This document shows positions 1 to 9,400 of a stretch of DNA of 22,331 nt, in pieces; position 1 is the stretch's first letter, and each line of letters starts with the position of its first letter. The DNA comes from Flavobacteriia bacterium (lineage in GTDB: Bacteria; Bacteroidota; Bacteroidia; Flavobacteriales; Flavobacteriaceae). Where the stretch lies: assembly GCA_011330545.1 (NCBI GenBank), contig DRQI01000544.1, forward strand, positions 1-22,331, written 5' to 3'. Position numbers and translations under genes: made by a program. The notes under the pieces were generated by a model that saw only the letters and a program-made list of their open reading frames with translations, had not been told where the DNA came from and did not search any database.

Positions 1-260
1 AATCCGAATGCCTTTTCTAAGCCTTGTTTCAATTTTAATCTGGCATATATAAATAAAATAGCAATAATTAAAATGACAATCCCAATATTTAAAAAGATAC
101 TATACCAAAACAGTACCTCTACACTATGGTGATAATGTAACCCTCCGGTTAAGAAAAAAGCAACCATCAACAACCACAGGGATACTTTACGTTCTTTACT
201 ATCTTGATAAGCAATAGCTAATAAGCTTATGATTAAAAGTAATTTAAAAAAAATAAGCAT
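1..260 (-). CDS. Prepilin peptidase (A24-like), N-terminal part
   Basis: Partial: the gene runs off the left edge. The 86 visible codons begin at the ATG complementary to 258-260, with an in-frame stop 12-14 bases upstream. The protein starts with a hydrophobic helix, then AYQDSKERKVSLW, which matches the loop carrying the first catalytic aspartate of type IV prepilin peptidases. Two more hydrophobic stretches follow (around residues 30-38 and 50-70), then KQGLEKAFG. The visible part stops where the second catalytic motif GxGD (expected G-L-G-D) should be completed. Members of this aspartic protease family cleave prepilin leaders at the inner membrane. The upstream gene on the same strand encodes a prepilin-like substrate, which supports the call. 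The main uncertainty is that the second aspartate lies outside the window. Confidence 0.72.
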   Translation of the reverse strand, partial: MLIFFKLLLIISLLAIAYQDSKERKVSLWLLMVAFFLTGGLHYHHSVEVLFWYSIFLNIGIVILIIAILFIYARLKLKQGLEKAFG

Positions 261-334
261 ACTGGCAATGTGTTAAGAAAAAGTTTTTATGATTTTAAGA
301 CATTGATATTTGATGATTTTTAGTATTCGGTTTT

Positions 335-385
335 CAGTCTTCTGATTTCCAACATCCAACTTCCGGCATCCAACTTCTGTCTTCC
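335..385. repeat. Short intergenic repeat built on CATCCAACTTC
   Basis: Between the prepilin-like gene and the peptidase gene lie two exact copies of CATCCAACTTC (353-363 and 367-377), 14 bases apart. They are flanked by related CAGTCTTCTG (335-344) and CTGTCTTCCC (377-385) blocks. On the minus strand this reads as GAAGTTGGATG units. Simple degenerate arrays of this type occur in gaps of many flavobacterial genomes (from memory, not searched here). No function is evident. The array begins 2 bp past the stop codon of the prepilin-like gene. Confidence 0.6.
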
Positions 386-386
386 C

Positions 387-815
387 TCAATCTTTAACAA
401 TTTCTTTCGGAATTTGATTTTGGTCTATTTCCCACACGTTAAAAATTCCATCCCCGTCAAAATCGGTTATGGCAGTGGCTCGGGCTTTAAATGAATTATT
501 AGAAGCCTCGGTAATTACATACGTATAATTAGCGCTTCCATTTTGCTCTACCGTTTTGGGAGCTTCAAAATCAATAGAGTTAAAATCGCCACTGTATTTA
601 GAATACATAAAAAAATACTGTTTTTCTAAATTAGAAATATGTTTGAGTTGCGTTTGTGCTTCTAAACTTTTGGTTTTAGATATTAAGGGCATCAGGTTGG
701 GAAGCGCCAATAAAAGAAGTATCCCTATAATTACAAGAACCACCAATAATTCTTGTAAATTAAATGCCGAAACTTTACGGCGAAGGTTTTTAAACAGAAA
801 TGTAACATTTAACAT
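387..815 (-). CDS. Type IV prepilin-like / GspG-like pseudopilin
   Basis: 142 residues. The N-terminus has a basic leader (LRRKVSA) followed by FNLQELLVVLVIIGILLLLA, a class III signal. Cleavage is predicted between A and F, with the conserved Glu at mature position 5 and a long hydrophobic helix. The C-terminal domain ends with DFDGDGIFNVWEID, an acidic loop also seen in Bacteroidota GspG-like pseudopilins, where it may bind calcium. The product would be inserted in the inner membrane, processed by the peptidase encoded just downstream, and assembled into a pilus or pseudopilus. The length fits the family. Major versus minor pilin cannot be told from sequence alone. Confidence 0.85.
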   Translation of the reverse strand: MLNVTFLFKNLRRKVSAFNLQELLVVLVIIGILLLLALPNLMPLISKTKSLEAQTQLKHISNLEKQYFFMYSKYSGDFNSIDFEAPKTVEQNGSANYTYVITEASNNSFKARATAITDFDGDGIFNVWEIDQNQIPKEIVKD

Positions 816-872
816 ATTGATAATCAGTATTTTAATTTTTAACTCCTTAAAACTGTTAATAACTTATTTCTC

Positions 873-880
873 CAAAGATA
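873..880 (-). promoter_or_regulatory. Candidate -7 box for the prepilin-like gene
   Basis: Read on the minus strand, TATCTTTG matches the Bacteroidota -7 consensus TAnnTTTG. It lies about 58 bases upstream of the ATG at 815, giving a plausible leader of about 50 nt. No good TTG -33 element sits at the expected distance. An AAGGAG sequence at 843-848 (minus strand) is too far from the ATG to be a normal ribosome binding site. The rest of the gap 816-1130 is AT-rich. I see no other gene or clear promoter in it. Confidence 0.35.
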
Positions 881-1130
881 CATATTCTAAAACTTATTTT
901 ACTAATTTTATAGTGCTAAACAACTAAAAATAGGAGTTTGCACAATTATAATTAACCCGAATATTCTTTATTTTTTAGCAAAAATTATGCTCAATAATAC
1001 GCTGAAACATTTTTTAAAAAAATTTATTTTAACTATTTCAGAAATTGGTATTGTAAGTCAGTTTTTGTTGAGATTGGGTATGGACTAAGCATATTCCTTT
1101 TCCTTTTTATTAATTTATAAATATATTATT

Positions 1131-2243
1131 ATGAAGAAAAATTTATTACTACTGTTAACACTCATGTTGAGTACTGGTGTTTTAAACGCGCAAACTACTA
1201 CAAATTACGGTGCTAGTTCTGGTACACAAGGTGACTACAATAGTTTTTTTGGAAATTACGCCGGTAATCATATTTCGACAGCAGGCTATAACACTTTTGT
1301 AGGTTATACTTCGGGGTATAATACTACCATTGGAGATGCAAATGTATTTTTGGGCTCACAAGCAGGGTATTTTAATACAGAGGGAGAACGAAATGTGTTT
1401 ATTGGCCATCAATCAGGTAATTTTAATACAACAGGGTCAAAAAATGTTTTTTCAGGGTTTTATGCCGGAAGAAAAAATACCACTGGCGGAGTAAATGTGT
1501 TTATTGGCAACAATGCCGGTTATAGTAACCTCACCGGAAGCAGTAATGTCTTTCTAGGTTTTTCTTCTGGATATTTCAATACCTCTGGTGAAGGGAATAT
1601 CGGTATTGGGTCTTATGCAGGAGATAAAAACTCTACCGGTAACCACAATGTCTCAATGGGGGCTTCTGCTGGTTTTAATAACACGTCGGGGTCGGGCAAC
1701 CTTTTTTTAGGCTATAATGCTGGTTTTAACACTACGGGTAACTACAATGTCTTTTTAGGTTGGAAAGCAGGCTTTAATGAAACCGGTAGTAACAAATTAT
1801 ATATAGACAATACAGATGCGGCAATACCTTTGGTCTATGGTGATTTTTCCAGTGACCAATTGGGTATCAATACCAATACCATACCCGTAGGGTATACATT
1901 TGCCGTAAAAGGAAAAATGATAGCTGAAGAATTAAAAATACAAGTATTCCCATGGTCAGATTTTGTATTTGAAAAATCATACCCCTTGCCTACGCTGGCA
2001 GAAGTTGAAAAATTTATCAATAAAAAAGGACATTTACAGAATATACCCAATGCCGAAGAAGTAGCTAAAAACGGAATTAGCGTTGGACAAATGAATGCAA
2101 AATTATTGCAAAAAATTGAAGAACTCACTTTATATACTATACAACAACAAAAAGAAATCCAACAACAAAAAGAAATTAATAAAAACCTTGAAGAAAGGCT
2201 TCAAAAAATTGAAGCGTTGTTAACCCAACATCAAAGCAACTAA
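1131..2243 (+). CDS. Secreted repeat protein with tail-fibre-like C-terminus
   Basis: 370 residues. A Sec signal peptide ends LNAQ near residue 21. Residues about 33-230 are roughly eleven repeats of about 17 residues with consensus xxNVFLGxxAGxxNTTG, suggesting a beta-solenoid or trimeric beta-roll. Similar repeats occur in Bacteroidota proteins labelled TMF-family or tail-fibre-like. From about residue 274 comes a common Bacteroidota C-terminal module (WSDFVFEKSYPLPTLAEVE, then HLQNIPNAEEV and GQMNAKLLQKIEELTLY). It leads into a glutamine-rich coiled coil (QQQKEIQQQKEI) that could trimerise. No T9SS sorting domain is seen. It is the first gene of the toxin operon, only 3 bp from the next gene. 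A surface fibre or adhesin role is inference. Confidence 0.72.
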   Translation: MKKNLLLLLTLMLSTGVLNAQTTTNYGASSGTQGDYNSFFGNYAGNHISTAGYNTFVGYTSGYNTTIGDANVFLGSQAGYFNTEGERNVFIGHQSGNFNTTGSKNVFSGFYAGRKNTTGGVNVFIGNNAGYSNLTGSSNVFLGFSSGYFNTSGEGNIGIGSYAGDKNSTGNHNVSMGASAGFNNTSGSGNLFLGYNAGFNTTGNYNVFLGWKAGFNETGSNKLYIDNTDAAIPLVYGDFSSDQLGINTNTIPVGYTFAVKGKMIAEELKIQVFPWSDFVFEKSYPLPTLAEVEKFINKKGHLQNIPNAEEVAKNGISVGQMNAKLLQKIEELTLYTIQQQKEIQQQKEINKNLEERLQKIEALLTQHQSN

Positions 2244-2246
2244 TAC

Positions 2247-2780
2247 ATGAAAAAATTACCCGTTATTCTTTCAATTTTAGCAATCATTATCAGTGGATTT
2301 TCTCTATACACCTCTCAAAAAGCCTCAGAATTGGTCTATGTAGATGTCAATAAATTACTAGAGGGTTATAAACGTACAAAAATTGTAAGAGCCGAATTTC
2401 AAGCCAAAGCCAAAACAATGAATGCCAATGTAGATAGTTTGGTTGTCAACTGGCAAAAAGAATTAAAAGCCTACGAAAAAGAACGGGCTAAAATGACAAA
2501 AAAAGAGCTCGAACTCAAACAACAATTATTGAGTAATAAACAACAACAGGTCAATAATTACCAACAAGCTATTCAAAAGAAGATACAAGAAGAAGATAAG
2601 AAAGTAACCCAAACGGTCATTAATGATATCAATGATTATGTAACCGAATACGGCAAAAAACACCATTATAAAATCATTTTTGGAGCCAGTGGGGGCGGTA
2701 ATATTATGTATGCCGATAAAACAACCGATTTAACTGAAACCATTTTAGAAGGATTAAATGCTGAGTTTTCGGGTAAATAA
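2247..2780 (+). CDS. OmpH/Skp-family periplasmic chaperone
   Basis: 177 residues. A hydrophobic N-terminal segment (residues 4-22, no obvious AxA cleavage site, so possibly membrane-anchored) is followed by LVYVDVNKLLEGYKRTK, the usual start of Bacteroidota OmpH/Skp proteins. A long charged coiled coil (about residues 40-130) comes next, then a C-terminal strand region (YKIIFGASGGGNIMYADK). Skp trimers hold unfolded outer-membrane or exported proteins in the periplasm between their coiled-coil tentacles. The length is typical. Its place 3 bp after a surface-fibre gene and upstream of two giant exported proteins suggests a dedicated copy for folding or transit of the operon's products. That role is inference. 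Confidence 0.85.
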   Translation: MKKLPVILSILAIIISGFSLYTSQKASELVYVDVNKLLEGYKRTKIVRAEFQAKAKTMNANVDSLVVNWQKELKAYEKERAKMTKKELELKQQLLSNKQQQVNNYQQAIQKKIQEEDKKVTQTVINDINDYVTEYGKKHHYKIIFGASGGGNIMYADKTTDLTETILEGLNAEFSGK

Positions 2781-3408
2781 GATAAGATGCCACCCTGAGC
2801 GCAGTCGAAGGGTCTCAGCAGCAATAATAGTTTCATTTATTTTAATAACTGGCTGTACCAACAAAACCTTCAACACAGAACAAGAATTATGGAACTATAT
2901 AAAAAATGAAGAAAATGGATATATACAACATAAAAATATCAATGGCTATGATTTTACATTACTGTATAAACCCACAGACCTATTGGTAAAACAAGAGTTA
3001 AGCGATTTAAAAGATGCCAAAAAAATTTCAGCATTGCGAAAAAAATATAATCAATATATGTATTTTAACCTAAGTATGTCAAAAAATAACAAAGAGCTAT
3101 TGAGTACGGCACCTCATAGTAGAAATGAATTTGGAGCCATGGTCAACCAATTGGCCTTTGGCATGGGTAACAAAGTACATTTATATACCCAGAAAAAAGA
3201 CACCCTGCCCTTGTTAGATTTTGTATACCCTCGTATGTATGGCATGAGTCAATCTACAGATATTTTATTTGTATACCCACGAGATAAAAAATATTTAAAA
3301 AATGAATATCTAAATTTTACAATAGAAGATTTAGGGATTTATACCGGGGTGGTTAAGTTTAAAGTATCCACAAAAAAAATAGAACACGAACCAACGTTAG
3401 ATTTATAA
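2758..3408 (+). CDS. Small lipoprotein of the Rhs operon
   Basis: 216 residues if started at the ATG at 2758, which overlaps the Skp-like gene by 23 bp. A lipobox (LITGC, Cys at residue 33) follows a hydrophobic stretch, so it should be a lipoprotein. The n-region preceding that stretch is RCHPERSRRV, the translation of a REP-like palindrome (2791-2818). The ATG at 2787 is out of frame, so no other conventional start fits. The remainder (for example TEQELWNYIKNEENGYIQHK) has no motif I can assign. Lipoproteins of unknown role are common just upstream of large Rhs genes in this phylum. A part in displaying or stabilising the Rhs complex is inference. Confidence 0.7.
   Translation: MLSFRVNKIRCHPERSRRVSAAIIVSFILITGCTNKTFNTEQELWNYIKNEENGYIQHKNINGYDFTLLYKPTDLLVKQELSDLKDAKKISALRKKYNQYMYFNLSMSKNNKELLSTAPHSRNEFGAMVNQLAFGMGNKVHLYTQKKDTLPLLDFVYPRMYGMSQSTDILFVYPRDKKYLKNEYLNFTIEDLGIYTGVVKFKVSTKKIEHEPTLDL
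2791..2818. repeat. REP-like palindrome (CCCTGAGCGCAGTCGAAGGG type)
   Basis: CACCCTGAGCGCAGTCGAAG followed by GGTCTCAG carries an ACCCT (2792-2796) / AGGGT (2809-2813) inverted pair. It belongs to a widely dispersed bacterial intergenic repeat whose translation (HPERSRR) is a familiar artefact in protein databases. Here it lies inside the reading frame of the lipoprotein gene and encodes the basic residues of its signal peptide. Confidence 0.8.
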
Positions 3409-3418
3409 TGTACCAATT

Positions 3419-6400
3419 ATGATAAAAAATAAGCTCACAAAAAAAATGATTGCAGTGTTTTTAACACTTAATTTTTTACAAACTTTTATACCTTATAATT
3501 TATTATATGCCAGCAATAATGGGCCAAATGCCCCCGAAGCTTCAGGTTTTGAACCGGTAAGCGCAACCGATATGGTAAACCTGTCATCAGGTGATATGGC
3601 CTATGTATTGCCTTTATTAGAAATTGACGGTTTTCCTGTTACTTTGAGTTATCATGCAGGTATACCCATGGATATGGAAGCCTCTTGGGTAGGATTGGGA
3701 TGGAACCTAAATACCGGGTCAATAGCCAGAGGTGTCGTTGCCAACCCTGATGATTGGAGTAATGGCCGCCGCTTAAATTTAACCTATCTAAATGGCCATC
3801 AAGATTCATATTCTGTAAATGTGGGTGTTGGCATTGCTAAATCTGCTGAAGTAGGTGTTGGCTTGTCTTGGGGGCCGAATAAATCGCTCTCAGGCTCTGT
3901 TTCTGCTTCTATAGGGCCAATGAGTGCTAGTATCGATACCAATGGTAATTTTTCAATAGGAGTTGGTAGTGGAATCCTAAAAAATAAAGCTTTTAAAGGA
4001 GCTTTTAAAAAAATTGAATCCGGTGAAATATTTGGCAAAGATGATGATTCTTTATTTGGAGCTTCATTATCTATCAGTGGCAATATTAACAAAGGAGGTA
4101 TCTCTGGCAATATAGGTGTTGGGGGTTCCGATAAGTACATCTCTAGTAGTATGGGGATTTCCATTTCCGGGCAAGGTGTTGGGGCTTCCTATTCTATTGG
4201 TGGCAACAATAATCAAAAGGGGTCAAAAGGGCGTGGAAGAGGAGCCTCGGTTAGTATGAATAGCTTTTCAGCAGGTGATTTTAGCTATAACTCCAAAGGG
4301 TTTTACATACCGCTACAAATTGGAATCCTAAGTTTTGGCTTTGGTTTTAACCGAACTCAAATAACCGTTAAAAAAGCATTTTCAAAACATGGGTATGGAT
4401 TACTCTATCACAACGATTTAGAGTTGTATAATGATACCAATGGCAATTTAGGTGAAGCTAATCCTGATGTGTTGAATCAATTTAGCGATTATAAAAAACG
4501 AAATGAATATGGCGATGTGTATGAACAAGTACTTCCACAACCCGAAGAAGAATTTATTGGCGACTATAGAAACCAAATTGAAAAACTGAATTTTGCTTTT
4601 GCAGGCTATGATTCGTATGACATCAATGCCACCGGTATTGGTGGTACCTTAAGGCCCATAGTAGGCGAAAATACCGCTTTAATAGGCGAAGGTTATGACG
4701 GAAAAACCATTAGAAATAACGGAAAAGAAAAAACAAAAGTATTTTATCATCATGGCGGGCAAAATTTAAAACAAACAAAATCTATTGCCAATCAGAATTT
4801 GCATTTTGTTTTTGACGGGCAAATTACAGAAGATGCAAAAATGAATGGAGCCCTTATTAATAATAGTACGGGCTCAAATTTAAATATGGGGCAGTTCATT
4901 ACAAAAGGTACTTATAGTATCAATGGCAGGCCAAAAGCAGGTTCTTATGTTGAAGTGTTTACCAATAGCCAATTAGATGCCGATAAAAGCCTTATGCTAA
5001 CACCGGCAAGTTTATTTGTTGATGGTGTCAGTGACCTTTCAAGAATATCACAAGGCTATGTACCTGAAGGGATAGGAGGGTATAAAGTTACAACCCCTGA
5101 TGGAAAAACATATCACTTTTCGCAACCCGTATATCAATACGAACAGATTCAACATAATTATCTAAATTTTGATGGGGTTTCTGGAGCCAGTAAGTATAAT
5201 TCAAGTACCAAAAGAGAAGCAACACCTTATGCTACCCATTGGCTATTAACCGCCATTACCGGCCCCGATTATATCGATACAAACAACAACCACTTTGCCG
5301 ATGCGGCAGATTATGGATATTGGGTGCGTTTAGACCATGGCCGGTGGTCGAATGCATTTGCATGGCGTAGCCCTTATGACAATGGCGATTACACCCAAGG
5401 TGGTACCCGAAGGCATTATGCAACTTTTGTAGATGATGAAGTAGAAAAAGCGGATCCCGGTTATTTTTTACAAGGCCGTAAAGACCTCTACTATTTAGAC
5501 AAGATAGTTTCAAAAACACAAACCGCCTATTTTGTAAAAGACATTCGTTATGATGGGGTAGGTACCAATGCTGATTATTTCTTTGATGTTTCTTCTGATG
5601 GCAAAAGCAATATATTTGAAGACCAATTGAGCAATGAAAATGCTTCAAATGCAAAAGAAACCCTTTTATATGATAAAGAATACCAGTTGCGTTTAGATAA
5701 AATTGTAATTGTAAATAATAAAACCGGTACCGATGTATCGTATGGTACTTCCGGAACCTTAAGTGGTGTTCAAGCAACCATTCCTGTTGGAGACAGGTAC
5801 ACTCCCCAAGGATTCTTCGATCAAAACTTGCCCGGGCCTTCAAAAACCCATCAACTGCATCAAAGCAACAATATTATAGATGTTGAAGATTTTCAAAATT
5901 TCGATTATAGAAAAGCCGTTAAAGTCATTAAATTTAACCATAATTATTTATTGGCGCAACATACGCCCAGTTCCGGTTGGGAAGGCAATAACGGTATTTA
6001 TCCTCAAAACCCCAATGCCGGCAGGTTGACCTTACAGTCGGTAAAAACCTATGGCAGGGGCTTGGTGGATGGTGCAACTGAAAATCAGTTATACGATTAT
6101 ATGCCACCCTATAGTTTTACATACGAAAAACCCAATGAACTACACGAAGAAAATGAGCTTCAAGTAATACTAAATAGTGGCTTTCCGGCGCCTTTCTCAG
6201 GAGAAAATCAACGTAAATTAATCCGTGCCCATAAAGACAATTGGGGTTTTCGGAATTTAAGAAGGGGTACAGATGCAGATGGCGATAGCCAACTTGATAT
6301 CAATACCATTGATGCTTGGAGTTTAAAATCCATAAAAACACCTCAAGGTGCCACCATTGATATAGCGTATGAAGAAGATGATTTTTATATAGAAGCTTTC

Positions 6401-9400
6401 GGAAGGCGTTTCTGGGAGAATAATTTGCAGATTAAAATTGATAACTGGGAATACATTAATGGTAATTGGGTTGAGCGAGATCAAATGTTTGTAGAATTTT
6501 CAAAACAAGATGGAGTTGTTTATGATATAAACTTTTCTGATTACTTTAATCCTGGAGAAAGAGTCTTTTTAGATTTATGGATGTGCGTTAGAACTCGAGA
6601 TGTATTTAATAACTCTGATACAGGAATAATTAATATTAGACCTGAAGATTTATGTATTGTTGAATCTGTTGATCAAAATAAAGTAATTGTAAAGTTAAAC
6701 AGGGTTGATGGTGTTACTCTAACAGGAGATGAGCAAGGTGTATTTAATAATCGAATCTTTGATAAGGCTGGAAAAGGCACAAATGGATATAGGCCTATGC
6801 CAAGGGGTGAATGTTTCGATAACCCACAAGGTGGTCTAGGAGGTGATTCTTTTTTACATACTATGACTTATAAGTTGCTATCCAACAAAGTAGCTCCCGG
6901 AACCAGTGGTGGCGGGCTACGCGTTAAAAAAATTACCGTAAACAATAACGAAGGGCATCATTATATTACTTCTTATAACTATGACAATCCTGTTACAGGA
7001 AAAACTTCAGGGATAACTTCTTTCAACCCGGTACAAGGCGAAGTATTTGTCCCTTACCAAAATGAATTGCCCGGCCCCGGTGTTATGTACGAATGGGTAA
7101 CCATGAGTGCTTCAAGTATTGATAATAATGGTGCTGAAAATCTGCTAAGCAGCATCAGATACCACTATTACACCTTAAAACCTGTATTTGACATTTTTAA
7201 TCCTAATATAGACATGAAAGATATTGATGGCAAGTCAATATTTAAAACTACCGTTTTTGATAATACGATGACGTTAGACAGCCTTACGGCAAAAAATATG
7301 TTTATAGAAAAAAACCTTTCTAAAATCGGGCAACTCATTTCTACCGAAGAGTTTAATGCCGTAGGGCAATTGATGAACAAATCAAAAAATACCTATGTTG
7401 AAAGAGTCGGTGCCTTGTCAGAAACATTTTCTTCTATGAAATCGGTTTTCGACCTTGATGAAGATAGTAATGGCGATGAAATATCTTCGAGTTCAACCTT
7501 ACAACATCACTATTTAGCCTTAGCCACCAAAACCGAAAAAGTAAGTGTTGTAAAGCGTATTGACAATAATGCCGGTGGTATAAAATCATCCGTTTTATAT
7601 GATAAGCCCGACGATTTTCTAGGTACCTATACAACTTCTATCAGAACTATGGCAGACGGTACCATGATTAAAGAAGAAAAGTTTCCGGCCTATACAAAGT
7701 ACCCTGATATGGGCTCAAAAATAATTGACCCTAATAATAAAAATATGCTTACTCAAGAAGCCATGAGTGTTACCTCGGTTACCAATGAAAAAGACGCAAA
7801 TGGTGACCCTATGAATTGGAAAACCATCAATGCCAACATCACAACATGGAATAACGACTGGACTTATAGAGACGATATAGGTACAGAGGTATCCCCAACA
7901 ATAAATAGTGAAAAAATATGGCGTAAACACAAATCATTTGTATGGAAAGATGCTGTTGATACAAATGGCACCTTTGGGCAAGAATTAACAAACAATGATT
8001 TTAATTGGGGGATAGGCGCTACACAAACCAATACCCAATGGCAAGAAATCTCTGAAATTACCCGATATACACATTGGTCAACACCAATAGAAACAAAAGA
8101 TATTAATGGCAATTATGCTTCCTCTAAAATGAGCGATAATTTTACGAAAACTGTTGCCGGAGGCAATGCGCGATATACAGAACTATTCTATTCGGGTGGC
8201 GAGTATGCAGGAAATGGTGGTAGAGATGGAGAGGTAACAGTAGAAGGAAGCAGGGTTACTACCAAAGCACATACTGGTAAATATTCCTTAGGGGTTCAAT
8301 ATCAGGGGGCAGCCCTAACCGTATTGTTAAAAGCAAATGAGCACAGGGCAGGTACTTATAAAATATCTGTCTGGGCAGAAAAAGCCAATGCCGATAATGC
8401 TCGCATTGTAACAGGTGGTTTAAACGGACAACTAGAACAATTTAACGGTGAAAAAATTACTGCTGGTAATTGGGTACTGTTAAATCATTATGTGGAATTA
8501 AGTTCTAACTTAGAATCCGTTTTTCTAACCTCCGCCAGTGGAACTGTCTATTTTGACGATTTTAGAATGCACCCTGTATTTGCAAGTATGAATAGCTATG
8601 TCTATGACCAAGATACCGATCAATTGACCTATATTTTAGACGCTAACAATATGGCTACGCAGTTTAGGTATGATGATGCAGGCCGCCTGTGTAAAATCTA
8701 TAAAGAAGTATTTGATACTAATGAATTTGTGGGTGGGTTTAAAGTGACCAATAAATACAAATACAATTATAAAGATATACCTATTTCTTCTTGTCAATGT
8801 TGTGATGACGAGATAATTGATTTTAAACCACTCGCGGTAAATGACAATGTCTCTATGGCACAAGGCACAAATAAAATAATTGATGTTACCAACAATGATA
8901 ATTTCGGAGGTGATGGCCCGGCTTCTCATGCAATTTCTATAGCTTCTCAACCAAACAACGGAACGGTATCTATTGATGATGCCGGTACTCCAACCAATCC
9001 GATAGACGATAAAATCAACTACGTCCCTTCAACCTCGTATGCCGGTGTTGATACTTTTTCATATCAAATATGTGATGCCGATGGAGATTGTTCTACAGCT
9101 ACCGTTACTATTGACGTATTAGGTATCCAACCCATGGCCGCTACAGGAATTGCCGTTACTGAAATAAGTAGTACAAACCCTACTTCTTTTACAGGAAACC
9201 TAACCGGGCTTACTGGAGGATCAGGCAATTTTACATTCAAATTTGAATTTAGTAGTAATTCCGGAATTGTACAGGCACAATTTCAATCGAGTTCACAAAA
9301 TAATTTTACATTCAACGCAAGCAGCGACCTTTGTGGCCTACAAATTACTTTTAGCTGTACCGTAGTAGATAATATAACCAATCAAGAATATCAATATATA

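Noticed and set aside
556..927. A 123-codon plus-strand frame over the prepilin-like gene
   Set aside because: It is antisense to a clear class III signal peptide gene, and its translation has no domain features.
1230..1790. Periodic repeat of about 51 bp that might be read as a CRISPR or satellite array
   Set aside because: The periodicity follows the 17-residue protein repeats; DNA identity between units is too low for a CRISPR and the frame is continuous.
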